Positions 1 through 5,224 of a stretch of DNA of 10,921 bases are shown here, in pieces. The first letter of the stretch is position 1. Every line of letters starts with the position of its first letter. The notes beneath the pieces are model-generated. The model worked only from the letters and a program-made list of their open reading frames with translations, was not told where the DNA came from and did not search any database. The stretch is from contig JBBTPZ010000019.1 in the NCBI GenBank assembly GCA_038065915.1, positions 1-10,921 on the forward strand. The letters run 5' to 3'. The stretch comes from VMGX01 sp038065915 (GTDB taxonomy: Bacteria; Patescibacteriota; Minisyncoccia; Phycocordibacterales; 21-14-all-36-13). Both the position numbers and the translations under genes were made by a program.

Positions 1-379
1 GTACCGATGTGTTTATCGGAAGTCCTGTTGTGACAATGTTTGCGGTTATGTTTCCGTCTTCAAGGTCTTGAGATGTAGCTCCTTGGTCGGTGTATGATGA
101 ACCTTGAGTTAATGTGACAGATGCGCTTCCTGTGAGAGTAATGACAGGTCGAGTGTTTGGTAGAGGAGGTGCTGATTGAACTATGACTGTTCTTGTGACT
201 TCGAGAGCGGATAAACTTTGTGAGTCGGATACATTGTATCTAATTGTGTATGTTCCAAGTACCGATGTGTTTATCGGAAGTCCTGTTGTGACAATGTTTG
301 CGGTTATGTTTCCGTCTTCAAGGTCTTGAGATGTAGCTCCTTGGTCGGTGTATGATGAACCTTGAGTTAATGTGACAGA
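1..379. repeat. 258-bp direct repeat encoding the second and third Ig-like units
   Basis: Bases 1-121 and 259-379 are identical over 121 bp, giving a 258-bp (86-codon) period that keeps the reading frame. The segments between them are alike in protein but less so in DNA. The first unit of the gene (residues 265-347) is clearly diverged. This indicates recent duplication or conversion of the Ig-like module, and the repeat may continue beyond the left edge. Confidence 0.9.
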
Positions 380-1450
380 AGAATCGCCAGATAAAATTAT
401 CACTGGTCTTGAATTAGGAGATGAAACACTATTTACTGTTATTGTTCTTGTTTGTTGTATAGCAGTTGCTCCACCACTATCAGTTACGTTATAAGTAAGA
501 GTATAGACACCAGCAACACCGGTATTCACACTCCCACTTACAACAACACTACCAGTTATATCACCGTCTTCATTATCTGTGGCAGTAAATCCAGGTTCAA
601 TATATGTGTCGCCTACATTTAAGGTTAAATCTCCACTAGTGAGAATTAAAACAGGTCTTGAATTTGGACTTGCCGGCAAGTCAATTGGTGAACTTTCTAT
701 GGCTATTATGTTTTTTTTGAATGTCCTTGATGAATCCATTATTTTTTCTAATAAAGGGTCATTATTTGTCCTTGATATACTATCTTGGTTAAAGAATGTC
801 CTTAAAGAAATTTGGCTGTATGGACTATTTAGGTCAATTCTATTATTACCAATAGAAATGATTAAATTATTATCATTTTTGGCAATATTGTTGTATACAT
901 TCAAAATAATAAGAGTTTTGTTAGGATTTTCCTTAGAAAGTGTCAAAAATCCTAAGGAATCACCATTCATATTATGTTTATAAAATTCTGTCTCTAAAGA
1001 ACTATCGTTAAAAGAACTATTATCCCCAACACTATTGTTGTAAAAAGAACTAAAAGAACTATCATTTTGCACTTGATTATAATAATAAGTGCCTAAATTT
1101 AAATTTTTATATGTAAAACAATTAGCATCTGACCCCTCGATGTCCTTTAAAACATCGGAATTTATTTTTGTCGTATCAAATTTCTTGTTTCCAATTGTCC
1201 CAGCATTACTATTTGTAAGATTTTGAGAAAATTCGAAAGGTTTTACTATATTTGAATCATTTATTGGTTTAAAATTCTGGTCAATAGAAATCGCGCAAAC
1301 CTTTATTGAACCAGTTAAAACAGCATTATCTGCATGAACACTTTGTGTTGGAACAAATAAAAAAATAAATAAAAATAGTATGACCACAGAAATATCAAAT
1401 TTCTTTGTTTTATTATTCAAAATCTTATTAAATATTGATTTTTTACCCAT
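1..1450 (-). CDS. Secreted surface protein with Ig-like (DUF5011-type) repeats, 3' end outside window
   Basis: Open frame from ATG at 1450 to the left edge with no stop: 483 codons are visible and the C-terminus is missing. Residues 1-40 form a signal peptide: lysine-rich start, hydrophobic core SVVILFLFIFLFVP at 21-34, likely cleavage after VHA at 38-40. Residues 41-264 are rich in Asn, Ser and Thr and match no domain I know. Three Ig-like units follow, starting at R265, R348 and R434 with RPV(L/I)xL. Each complete unit carries the DUF5011 pattern: a GxxYxxxG(A/F)TAxDxEDGDI-like stretch, then a GxYT(L/I)xYNV(T/S)D stretch. The second and third units are nearly identical. Such repeats usually make stalks of adhesins or other exported proteins; the function here is inferred. 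No Shine-Dalgarno sequence precedes the start, which was chosen because it gives a clean signal peptide. GC is about 44% over 1-120 but about 22% over 841-960. Confidence 0.88.
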   Translation of the reverse strand, partial: MGKKSIFNKILNNKTKKFDISVVILFLFIFLFVPTQSVHADNAVLTGSIKVCAISIDQNFKPINDSNIVKPFEFSQNLTNSNAGTIGNKKFDTTKINSDVLKDIEGSDANCFTYKNLNLGTYYYNQVQNDSSFSSFYNNSVGDNSSFNDSSLETEFYKHNMNGDSLGFLTLSKENPNKTLIILNVYNNIAKNDNNLIISIGNNRIDLNSPYSQISLRTFFNQDSISRTNNDPLLEKIMDSSRTFKKNIIAIESSPIDLPASPNSRPVLILTSGDLTLNVGDTYIEPGFTATDNEDGDITGSVVVSGSVNTGVAGVYTLTYNVTDSGGATAIQQTRTITVNSVSSPNSRPVIILSGDSSVTLTQGSSYTDQGATSQDLEDGNITANIVTTGLPINTSVLGTYTIRYNVSDSQSLSALEVTRTVIVQSAPPLPNTRPVITLTGSASVTLTQGSSYTDQGATSQDLEDGNITANIVTTGLPINTSV

Positions 1451-1573
1451 AATTTACTTGAATGACAAACTGTTTTTATAAAATACATTCTTATTTCAAA
1501 ATGTCAATAAATTACCGTAAAAAATAGGAGAAAAATATAAAAAAACTAATTAAATTTAATAAAAATAAAGATA

Positions 1574-1622
1574 ACCCATATAAAAATATGGGTGTCCTTT
1601 ATGTCGCGCCTAAAATTTTAGG
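1574..1622 (-). other. Two palindromes in the leader of the surface-protein gene
   Basis: An 8-bp perfect inverted repeat (ACCCATAT/ATATGGGT, 1574-1581 and 1586-1593, AAAA loop) lies next to a perfect 14-bp palindrome CCTAAAATTTTAGG (1609-1622). Both lie 124-172 bases upstream of the ATG at 1450, so they would be in the mRNA leader if transcription starts near 1635. On the minus strand the first is followed by a T-rich tract and could act as a weak attenuator, but the stem is AT-rich. The role is inferred. Confidence 0.4.
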
Positions 1623-1675
1623 TTTATAAGAGACATTTTATTATAATGTCCTTTATATTTAAAATTGTCCTTTAT
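1593..1675 (-). promoter_or_regulatory. Possible promoter region with three ATAAAGGACA direct repeats
   Basis: The minus strand has the decamer ATAAAGGACA exactly three times (1593-1602, 1647-1656, 1666-1675). A TATAAT hexamer lies at 1640-1645, inside the spacer of an inverted repeat GACATT/AATGTC (1632-1637, 1645-1650). No good -35 hexamer is visible at 17 bp, so the promoter call is weak. The decamers could be activator or repressor sites for the downstream surface-protein gene. TATAAT here also reads on the plus strand because the site is nearly symmetric. Confidence 0.35.
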
Positions 1676-1751
1676 ACTAAAACATTTTAAAAAAATTTAT
1701 GACACAAGAAAACGGTATGTCAAAATAGTACGGTAACTAAAATCCAATATA

Positions 1752-1862
1752 TTATATTTCTTCAATCAGGTCTAATTTAAAATTCTTTTTTATTTTGGTC
1801 TTTATTAAATTAATCATATCAACAAATATTTCGGGAATTTTTAAATTTTTGTTTTTGGTGAA
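1752..1862 (-). pseudogene. Coding remnant, possibly the C-terminus of MurB
   Basis: A 36-codon stretch on the minus strand ends in TAA at 1752-1754 and has an in-frame stop just before it and no start codon at its beginning. The peptide includes the segments FTKNKN, DMINLIKTKIKKNF and LDLIEEI. The pattern LIxxIKxxIxxxFxxxLxxEI resembles the last helix and strand of UDP-N-acetylenolpyruvoylglucosamine reductase (MurB). The rest of any such gene is absent. This may be a decayed gene end or chance; the MurB link is only pattern memory. Confidence 0.3.
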
Positions 1863-2012
1863 TTAAATTATTTTCTTAAAAATGGGAAACCACTTGACGA
1901 AAAAAAATGCAAATTTCTTGATAGAGATAATATCAAACACAGATTACATGAAGAGGTAAGAGATTTGCAATTAGAAAAAGAAATTATGAAAACATTTGAT
2001 TTCACATCTTAG
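1845..2012 (+). pseudogene. Unrecognised coding remnant ending at a terminator
   Basis: A 55-codon stretch on the plus strand ends in TAG at 2010-2012, starts right after an in-frame TAA (1842-1844) and has no ATG, GTG or TTG in its first half. The peptide is hydrophilic and protein-like, for example NGKPLDEKKCKFLDRDNIKH followed by segments rich in Glu, Lys and Arg. A strong terminator hairpin starts ten bases after the stop, as expected for the true 3' end of a gene whose 5' part has been lost. I do not recognise the family. Its first 18 bases overlap the opposing minus-strand remnant. Confidence 0.35.
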
Positions 2013-2021
2013 TTTTAAAGC

Positions 2022-2049
2022 AAAAGAGCCGATTACTCGGCTCTTTTTT
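2022..2049 (+). terminator. Rho-independent terminator
   Basis: A perfect 11-bp stem AAAAGAGCCGA (2022-2032) / TCGGCTCTTTT (2037-2047) with loop TTAC is followed by further T residues on the plus strand. It sits just after the plus-strand coding remnant ending at 2012. No intact plus-strand gene upstream would use it now, which supports the view that a gene decayed here. Confidence 0.85.
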
Positions 2050-2187
2050 ATTTCCCAAAAAATAAGGAGTGAAACGACTATATTTTTTGAGGACCCAGCT
2101 CCACTTTTCTAGAAAAGATAAAGTGTTACAAAATTGGAAAAGAGTTACAAAATTTAAAGTAAAATTTATGGTTTATTATAAGAAAGT

Positions 2188-2240
2188 GGGGCTGTGGGTT
2201 TCTTGCCCCAGTACCATCAACTTTCAGTTGAGCTATGGGG
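2188..2240. other. Structured GC-rich segment with competing pairings
   Basis: In an AT-rich spacer 22 bp beyond the lysS stop codon, GGGGC (2188-2192) can pair with GCCCC (2205-2209), while CCCCA (2206-2210) can instead pair with TGGGG (2236-2240). A separate perfect hairpin TCAACT-TTC-AGTTGA lies at 2217-2231. The pairing potential is similar on both strands. It may be the lysS 3' structure, a small RNA or a degenerate structured-RNA remnant. On the minus strand the stretch GATGGTACTGGGG recalls the 3' half of 5S rRNA and CTGGGG-CAAGAAA-CCCaCAG recalls a tRNA T-arm, but neither molecule can be completed. Confidence 0.35.
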
Positions 2241-2262
2241 TAAACTTTTTTACTTTCTTGCT

Positions 2263-2296
2263 TTATTGCTTTCTTGATTTCTTGATTTCTTGATTC
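2263..2296. repeat. Octamer simple repeat at the lysS 3' end
   Basis: On the minus strand the sequence around the lysS stop contains AATCAAGA-type octamers repeated about three times at 2272-2296, then degenerate AAGCAA units that continue past the stop to about 2250. The repeat encodes the lysine-rich C-terminal tail. Because 8 is not a multiple of 3, gain or loss of one unit would change where LysRS ends. Confidence 0.6.
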
Positions 2297-3750
2297 TCTT
2301 CCGGTTTCATTAGTGGAAATATTTGTGTCTCACGAATTGGTTTATTCATTAAAAATGCAAAGAATCTTTCACTCATACCAAACCCGCATGTCGGTGGCAT
2401 CCCGTACTCTAAGGCCTCAACAAAGTCCTTATCATACATTTGTGCCTCTTCATCTCCTGCTTCTCTTAAATCATTTTGCTTTTTAAATCTTTCGGCTTGG
2501 TCGAGTGGGTCATTTAATTCTGAAAAACCATTTCCTAACTCACTTCCTGCAATTATTGGTTGAAATCTTTGTGTGATTCGGGGTTCTTTTTCATCTGATT
2601 TTGCAAGTGGTGAAACTTCTTTGGGAACTCCAACTACAAATCCGGGGCCAATCAATTTTTTCCTACAATATTTCCACAAATTATCTATAGCTCTGTTTAG
2701 GTTAAAACCTTTTTTATCATAATCAATTTTTAATTCTTGTAATTTTGATTCAACTTCTTTAACCGTAGTTTCCAAAACATCAATGCCAGTAAATTTTCTT
2801 ACAGTATCCCTATAATCATATCTTTCCCATTTTTTATCCAAATCAATTTTATGACCTTTTATATTGAATTGTAATGTCCCAAAAGTTTTTTCAGCTACAT
2901 ATTTATAAAGCTCTTCAACAAGTTGCATTCCTTTTTGATAGTCAGCAAACGCCCAATAAAATTCCATCTGTGTGTAATCTTGTAAATGTTCTACATCCAT
3001 CCCTTCATTTCTAAATTGCCTTCCAATTTCAAATGTTTTTTCTATACCAGCGACCATTAATCTTTTTTGCCACAACTCTCCCATTGAAATTCTTAAATAA
3101 ACATCAATATCAAGAGCATTATGATGAGTCATAAAAGGTTTAGCATCTGCACCACCAGCAATTATCTCAAGAGTTGGAGTTTCAACTTCAATAAAACTTC
3201 TTTCAAGCAAAAATTCCCTAATTGAATTCCAAAATACGGATTTTTTTTCAACCATCTTTCTGACATCTTTATTGAGAAGAATATCCAAATATCTTTTTCT
3301 TAATTTTTCTTCTTCGTCCTTAAGACCAAACCAATCTTCCGGTATTGGTCTCAAACTTTTTGTTAAAATATTCCATTCTCTTATCAAAATACTTTTCTCA
3401 CCACTTTTTGTTGTATATGGTTCACCTTTAATTTCAACAAAATCTCCTCTATCTATTGTTTCATCGAAAAGTTTGTATGACTCATCGCTGATTTCATCTT
3501 GTTTTAAAAAACCCTGAATCTTTCCGCTCCCATCAAAAATATCAAAAAAAGTAGACCCACCATGTTTTCTTAATGCAACAATTCTTCCAGCAACAAAAAT
3601 GCTCTTACCTTCAAATTTATCAAACAAAAATAAAATGTCTGAAATAACATTAGACCTATTCGTAATTGCCGGATAAGGATTAATTCCCTTTTCTCGTAAT
3701 AATTTAAGTTTTTTTATTCTCTCGTTTTTTAATTCTTCCAAAGATGCCAT
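2263..3750 (-). CDS. lysS: Lysyl-tRNA synthetase, class II
   Basis: A 495-residue class II LysRS, close to the usual length (about 490-510). It charges tRNA-Lys with lysine using ATP in the cytoplasm. The N-terminal OB-fold anticodon-binding domain covers roughly 50-130 (IFVAGRIVALRKHGG, then a FFDIFDGSGKIQG strand). The catalytic domain follows: motif 1 around FIEVETPTL (186-194), motif 2 FEIGRQFRNEGMD (240-252) with the class II arginine, the HLQDYTQMEFYWAF segment (255-268) and motif 3 region PPTCGFGMSERFFAFL (452-467). Motif 3 appears one residue shorter than the common GGLGIGIDR form. The last dozen residues (ENQEIKKSRKQ) are encoded by an octamer repeat and look like a lineage-specific tail. 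The start at 3750 gives a normal N-terminus (MASLEELKNERI) but no Shine-Dalgarno is seen; a dispersed repeat abuts it. greA lies upstream but has its own terminator. Confidence 0.96.
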   Translation of the reverse strand: MASLEELKNERIKKLKLLREKGINPYPAITNRSNVISDILFLFDKFEGKSIFVAGRIVALRKHGGSTFFDIFDGSGKIQGFLKQDEISDESYKLFDETIDRGDFVEIKGEPYTTKSGEKSILIREWNILTKSLRPIPEDWFGLKDEEEKLRKRYLDILLNKDVRKMVEKKSVFWNSIREFLLERSFIEVETPTLEIIAGGADAKPFMTHHNALDIDVYLRISMGELWQKRLMVAGIEKTFEIGRQFRNEGMDVEHLQDYTQMEFYWAFADYQKGMQLVEELYKYVAEKTFGTLQFNIKGHKIDLDKKWERYDYRDTVRKFTGIDVLETTVKEVESKLQELKIDYDKKGFNLNRAIDNLWKYCRKKLIGPGFVVGVPKEVSPLAKSDEKEPRITQRFQPIIAGSELGNGFSELNDPLDQAERFKKQNDLREAGDEEAQMYDKDFVEALEYGMPPTCGFGMSERFFAFLMNKPIRETQIFPLMKPEENQEIKKSRKQ

Positions 3751-3753
3751 ATA

Positions 3754-3846
3754 TAAAAATTAAAAATGCAAATCTCAAAATGTAAAATTGTGGAATCTGC
3801 CGTTGGCAGATAAACAATTAGTTTTAAATTTTCTTTCAGAAAATTT
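3754..3846. repeat. Composite palindromic spacer element upstream of lysS
   Basis: It begins three bases upstream of the lysS ATG. Part one (about 3754-3794) is an A-rich stretch that is nearly the same as about 9250-9292 before the long mreB frame. Part two is a hairpin ATCTGCC-GTT-GGCAGAT (3795-3811), the same type as those at 9346-9362 and 9164-9182. Part three is a 9-bp perfect hairpin AAATTTTCT-TTC-AGAAAATTT (3826-3846). This looks like a dispersed non-coding repeat and would supply the lysS leader. Confidence 0.65.
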
Positions 3847-3884
3847 GTTTAATGTCTTTTGCGTTTTTTATCTAAATTTCTAGT

Positions 3885-3924
3885 AAAAACAAAATAAACT
3901 ATACATTTACAGTATAGCTTATTT
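3885..3924 (-). terminator. Rho-independent terminator of greA
   Basis: On the minus strand, 30 bp after the greA stop, an imperfect hairpin pairs 3892-3904 with 3912-3924 (AAATAA and CTATAC arms with one mismatch, loop of 7). It is followed by the T-rich tract TTTTGTTTTT. The stem is AT-rich but position and orientation fit termination of greA before lysS. Confidence 0.6.
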
Positions 3925-3954
3925 AAAATTTTTATTCTATTTAGAAAATGTTGA

Positions 3955-4419
3955 TTATTTCAAGTCCAAAATGGTATATTCAACACTGCCACCGGGTGTG
4001 CAACATTTAACTTTGTCACCTTTCTTTTTTCCCATTAAAACTGACCCGAGGGGAGATTTGTGGGATATTCTACTTGCGCCAAGATTTGTTTCTTCTGAAC
4101 CAACAATATGAAATTCTTTTTCTTTTGGGTCTTTATCTTTTTTAACAACAACTATAGTATCAATACCAACAACCCCAACTTTTTTGTGAGTTACAACAGT
4201 GGCCGATTTTAATATCAAATTTAATTTAGCAATTCTTTCTTCAATTATAGCTTGATTTGCTCTTGCCTCATGATATTCAGCGTTTTCTTTTAGGTCACCA
4301 AGAGATTTTGCTTTTTCAAGGTCTACAGCAATTTCTTCTCTTTTTGTACCAATCAAATATTCGTATTCTTTCTTAAGTTCGTTTAGTTTTTCTTTTGTTA
4401 AATAATATTTGTCTTCCAT
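3955..4419 (-). CDS. greA: Transcription elongation factor GreA
   Basis: A 154-residue protein, near the family norm of about 158. GreA binds the RNA polymerase secondary channel and stimulates cleavage of backtracked RNA. Residues 1-75 form the N-terminal coiled coil (YYLTKEKLNELKKEYEYLI, then an Ala/Glu-rich helix), with the acidic tip GDLKENAEY at 41-49; D42 and E45 match the catalytic acidic pair. The C-terminal FKBP-like domain carries SRISHKSPLGSVLMGKKKGD (about 116-135) and ends with the typical TPGGSVEYTILDL. The start at 4419 matches the usual N-terminus, without a visible Shine-Dalgarno. It has its own promoter (4485-4512) and terminator (3885-3924), so it is probably monocistronic. 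Confidence 0.96.
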   Translation of the reverse strand: MEDKYYLTKEKLNELKKEYEYLIGTKREEIAVDLEKAKSLGDLKENAEYHEARANQAIIEERIAKLNLILKSATVVTHKKVGVVGIDTIVVVKKDKDPKEKEFHIVGSEETNLGASRISHKSPLGSVLMGKKKGDKVKCCTPGGSVEYTILDLK

Positions 4420-4484
4420 AAATTATTTTTTAAAAGACACATTTTGTGTGCCGTCCTGAAAAGGGGTTCTTTTAGGGTTTAACT

Positions 4485-4512
4485 ATAATATACGCAAAGA
4501 AAGAAAAGTCAA
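4485..4512 (-). promoter_or_regulatory. Sigma-70-type promoter for greA
   Basis: On the minus strand TTGACT (4507-4512) and TATTAT (4485-4490) are separated by 16 bp. Transcription would start near 4478, about 60 bases upstream of the greA ATG. The leader includes a small hairpin ACACA-TTT-TGTGT just before the start region. This is the best promoter match in the window. The 43-bp repeat array begins 23 bp upstream of the -35 box. Confidence 0.7.
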
Positions 4513-4534
4513 GGAAGTGGACAACTCACAAGAC

Positions 4535-4767
4535 CATCCCAGTAGTAGAGCAGAGCTCACTACGGGACAAGTAAAATCATCCCAGTAGTAGAGCAAAGCT
4601 CACTACGGGACAAGTAAAATCATCCCAGTAGTAGAGCAAAGCTCACTACGGNNNNNNNNNNNNNNNNNNNNNNNNNNNNNNNNNNNNNNNNNNNNNNNNN
4701 NNNNNNNNNNNNNNNNNNNNNNNNNNNNNNNNNNNNNNNNNNNNNNNNNNNGACAAGTTAAAATCAT
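4535..4767. repeat. Tandem array of 43-bp hairpin units, interrupted by an assembly gap
   Basis: Units start at 4535, 4578 and 4621, a period of 43 bp, with one visible substitution (CAGAGCTC versus CAAAGCTC); the third runs into the N gap at 4652. A unit tail (GACAAGTTAAAATCAT, one extra T) resumes at 4752. Each unit contains a near-palindrome of about 29 bp: CCC-a-GTAG-ta-GAGC, a 3-base loop, GCTC-a-CTAC-GGG. The linkers are the same from unit to unit, so this is not a CRISPR array. The period is not a multiple of 3 and no reading frame is maintained. True copy number is unknown. Confidence 0.85.
4652..4751. other. Assembly gap (100 N) inside the 43-bp array
   Basis: Exactly 100 N characters, a common placeholder for a gap of unknown size. 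It falls inside the array, so repeat collapse is the likely cause and the spacing across it should not be trusted. Confidence 0.95.
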
Positions 4768-4778
4768 AAAAACATTTT

Positions 4779-4808
4779 GGATTTAAATACTGGCACGATT
4801 CTTTAAAA
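4779..4808. repeat. Dispersed element, copy A
   Basis: Begins GGATTTAAATACTGGCACG and ends with CTTTAAAA. The core CACGATTCTTTAAAA is identical to 4937-4951 and one to two bases from 9303-9317. It stands between the 43-bp array and the 98-bp array. No coding capacity is apparent. Confidence 0.6.
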
Positions 4809-4831
4809 GCTCACACAAAAAAACACCAAGG

Positions 4832-4860
4832 ATTAAAAACCTTATTCGGAGGTTTTTAAT
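4832..4860. other. Perfect 11-bp hairpin
   Basis: ATTAAAAACCT (4832-4842) pairs with AGGTTTTTAAT (4850-4860) around loop TATTCGG. It has the form of a terminator stem but no intact gene ends nearby. It resembles the CTTTAAAACCTC hairpin inside the 98-bp units and is probably part of the same repeat system. Confidence 0.65.
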
Positions 4861-4924
4861 TTAGGGGTTTTAAAGTAAGAGCGTTTTAAAAACAAATAAA
4901 TTATGGATTCAAACGCTCAAAATA

Positions 4925-4956
4925 GGATTAAAACCGACACGATTCTTTAAAACCTC
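4925..4956. repeat. Dispersed element, copy B (inside the 98-bp unit)
   Basis: Starts GGATTAAAACCGACACG and contains the same core CACGATTCTTTAAAA as copy A. Here it leads directly into the 12-bp hairpin at 4945-4973, just as copy C leads into a hairpin at 9310-9338. Confidence 0.6.
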
Positions 4957-5018
4957 ATTCAGAGGTTTTAAAGTAAGAGCGTTTTAAAAACAAATAAATT
5001 ATGGATTCAAACGCTCAA

Positions 5019-5118
5019 NNNNNNNNNNNNNNNNNNNNNNNNNNNNNNNNNNNNNNNNNNNNNNNNNNNNNNNNNNNNNNNNNNNNNNNNNNNNNNNNNN
5101 NNNNNNNNNNNNNNNNNN
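5019..5118. other. Assembly gap (100 N) inside the 98-bp array
   Basis: Exactly 100 N. If the array is regular, the real missing length should be 42 bp or 42 plus a multiple of 98 bp, not 100. Confidence 0.95.
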
Positions 5119-5160
5119 AGGTTTTAAAGTAAGAGCGTTTTAAAAACAAATAAATTATGG

Positions 5161-5189
5161 ATTCAAACGCTCATTAAGAGCGTTTGAAT
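5161..5189. other. Perfect 12-bp hairpin closing the 98-bp array
   Basis: ATTCAAACGCTC (5161-5172) pairs with GAGCGTTTGAAT (5178-5189) around loop ATTAA. The last unit's AAACGCTC arm is reused here, so it can pair either with its usual arm at 5133-5140 or with this new one. Confidence 0.75.
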
Positions 5190-5194
5190 TATGG

Positions 5195-5224
5195 ATGAAA
5201 AATGCCATTATGGGCATTTTTCAT
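5195..5224 (-). terminator. Terminator-like hairpin overlapping the mrdA stop codon
   Basis: ATGAAAAATGCC (5195-5206) pairs perfectly with GGCATTTTTCAT (5213-5224). On the minus strand the stem overlaps the mrdA TGA (5221-5223) and its 3' arm carries five T residues, so it could end the mreBCD-mrdA transcript. It could also work on the plus strand. Bases 5193-5221 recur exactly at 10847-10875 and 10893-10921. Confidence 0.65.

Larger units (their letters stand above)
4866..5172. repeat. Tandem 98-bp units with nested inverted repeats, interrupted by an assembly gap
   Basis: Units start at 4866 and 4964 (period 98 bp); the 55 bases 4866-4920 are identical to 4964-5018. After the N gap a further copy runs from 5119/5120. 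Each unit has GAGCGTTT and AAACGCTC arms around a 24-base loop (4879-4918, 4977-5016, 5133-5172). A perfect 12-bp hairpin CTTTAAAACCTC-ATTCA-GAGGTTTTAAAG spans the unit junction at 4945-4973. The unit also carries a copy of the dispersed CACGATTCTTTAAAA core. No frame is conserved. Confidence 0.85.

Noticed and set aside
579..983. Plus-strand open frame of 134 codons
   Set aside because: It lies antisense to the surface-protein gene, which has a clear signal peptide and Ig-like domains in the same bases. The antisense peptide has no recognisable pattern.
1512..1736. Inverted TTACCGTA/TACGGTAA pair as ends of a mobile element
   Set aside because: The 8-bp arms at 1512-1519 and 1729-1736 are short, and no coding content or target duplication was found between or around them.
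2180..2245. tRNA or 5S rRNA gene on the minus strand
   Set aside because: Short stretches resemble a T-arm and the GATGGTACTGGGG region of 5S rRNA, but no complete cloverleaf can be drawn, the acceptor arms do not pair and the 5' half of a 5S would fall inside lysS.
2069..2293. Plus-strand open frame of 74 codons over the lysS 3' end
   Set aside because: It crosses the structured segment and the octamer repeat; the peptide is low-complexity (Phe/Leu-rich end) and there is no homology pattern I know.
4535..5018. CRISPR array
   Set aside because: The regular spacing is tempting, but the sequence between palindromes is the same from unit to unit instead of being unique spacers, and no cas gene is nearby.
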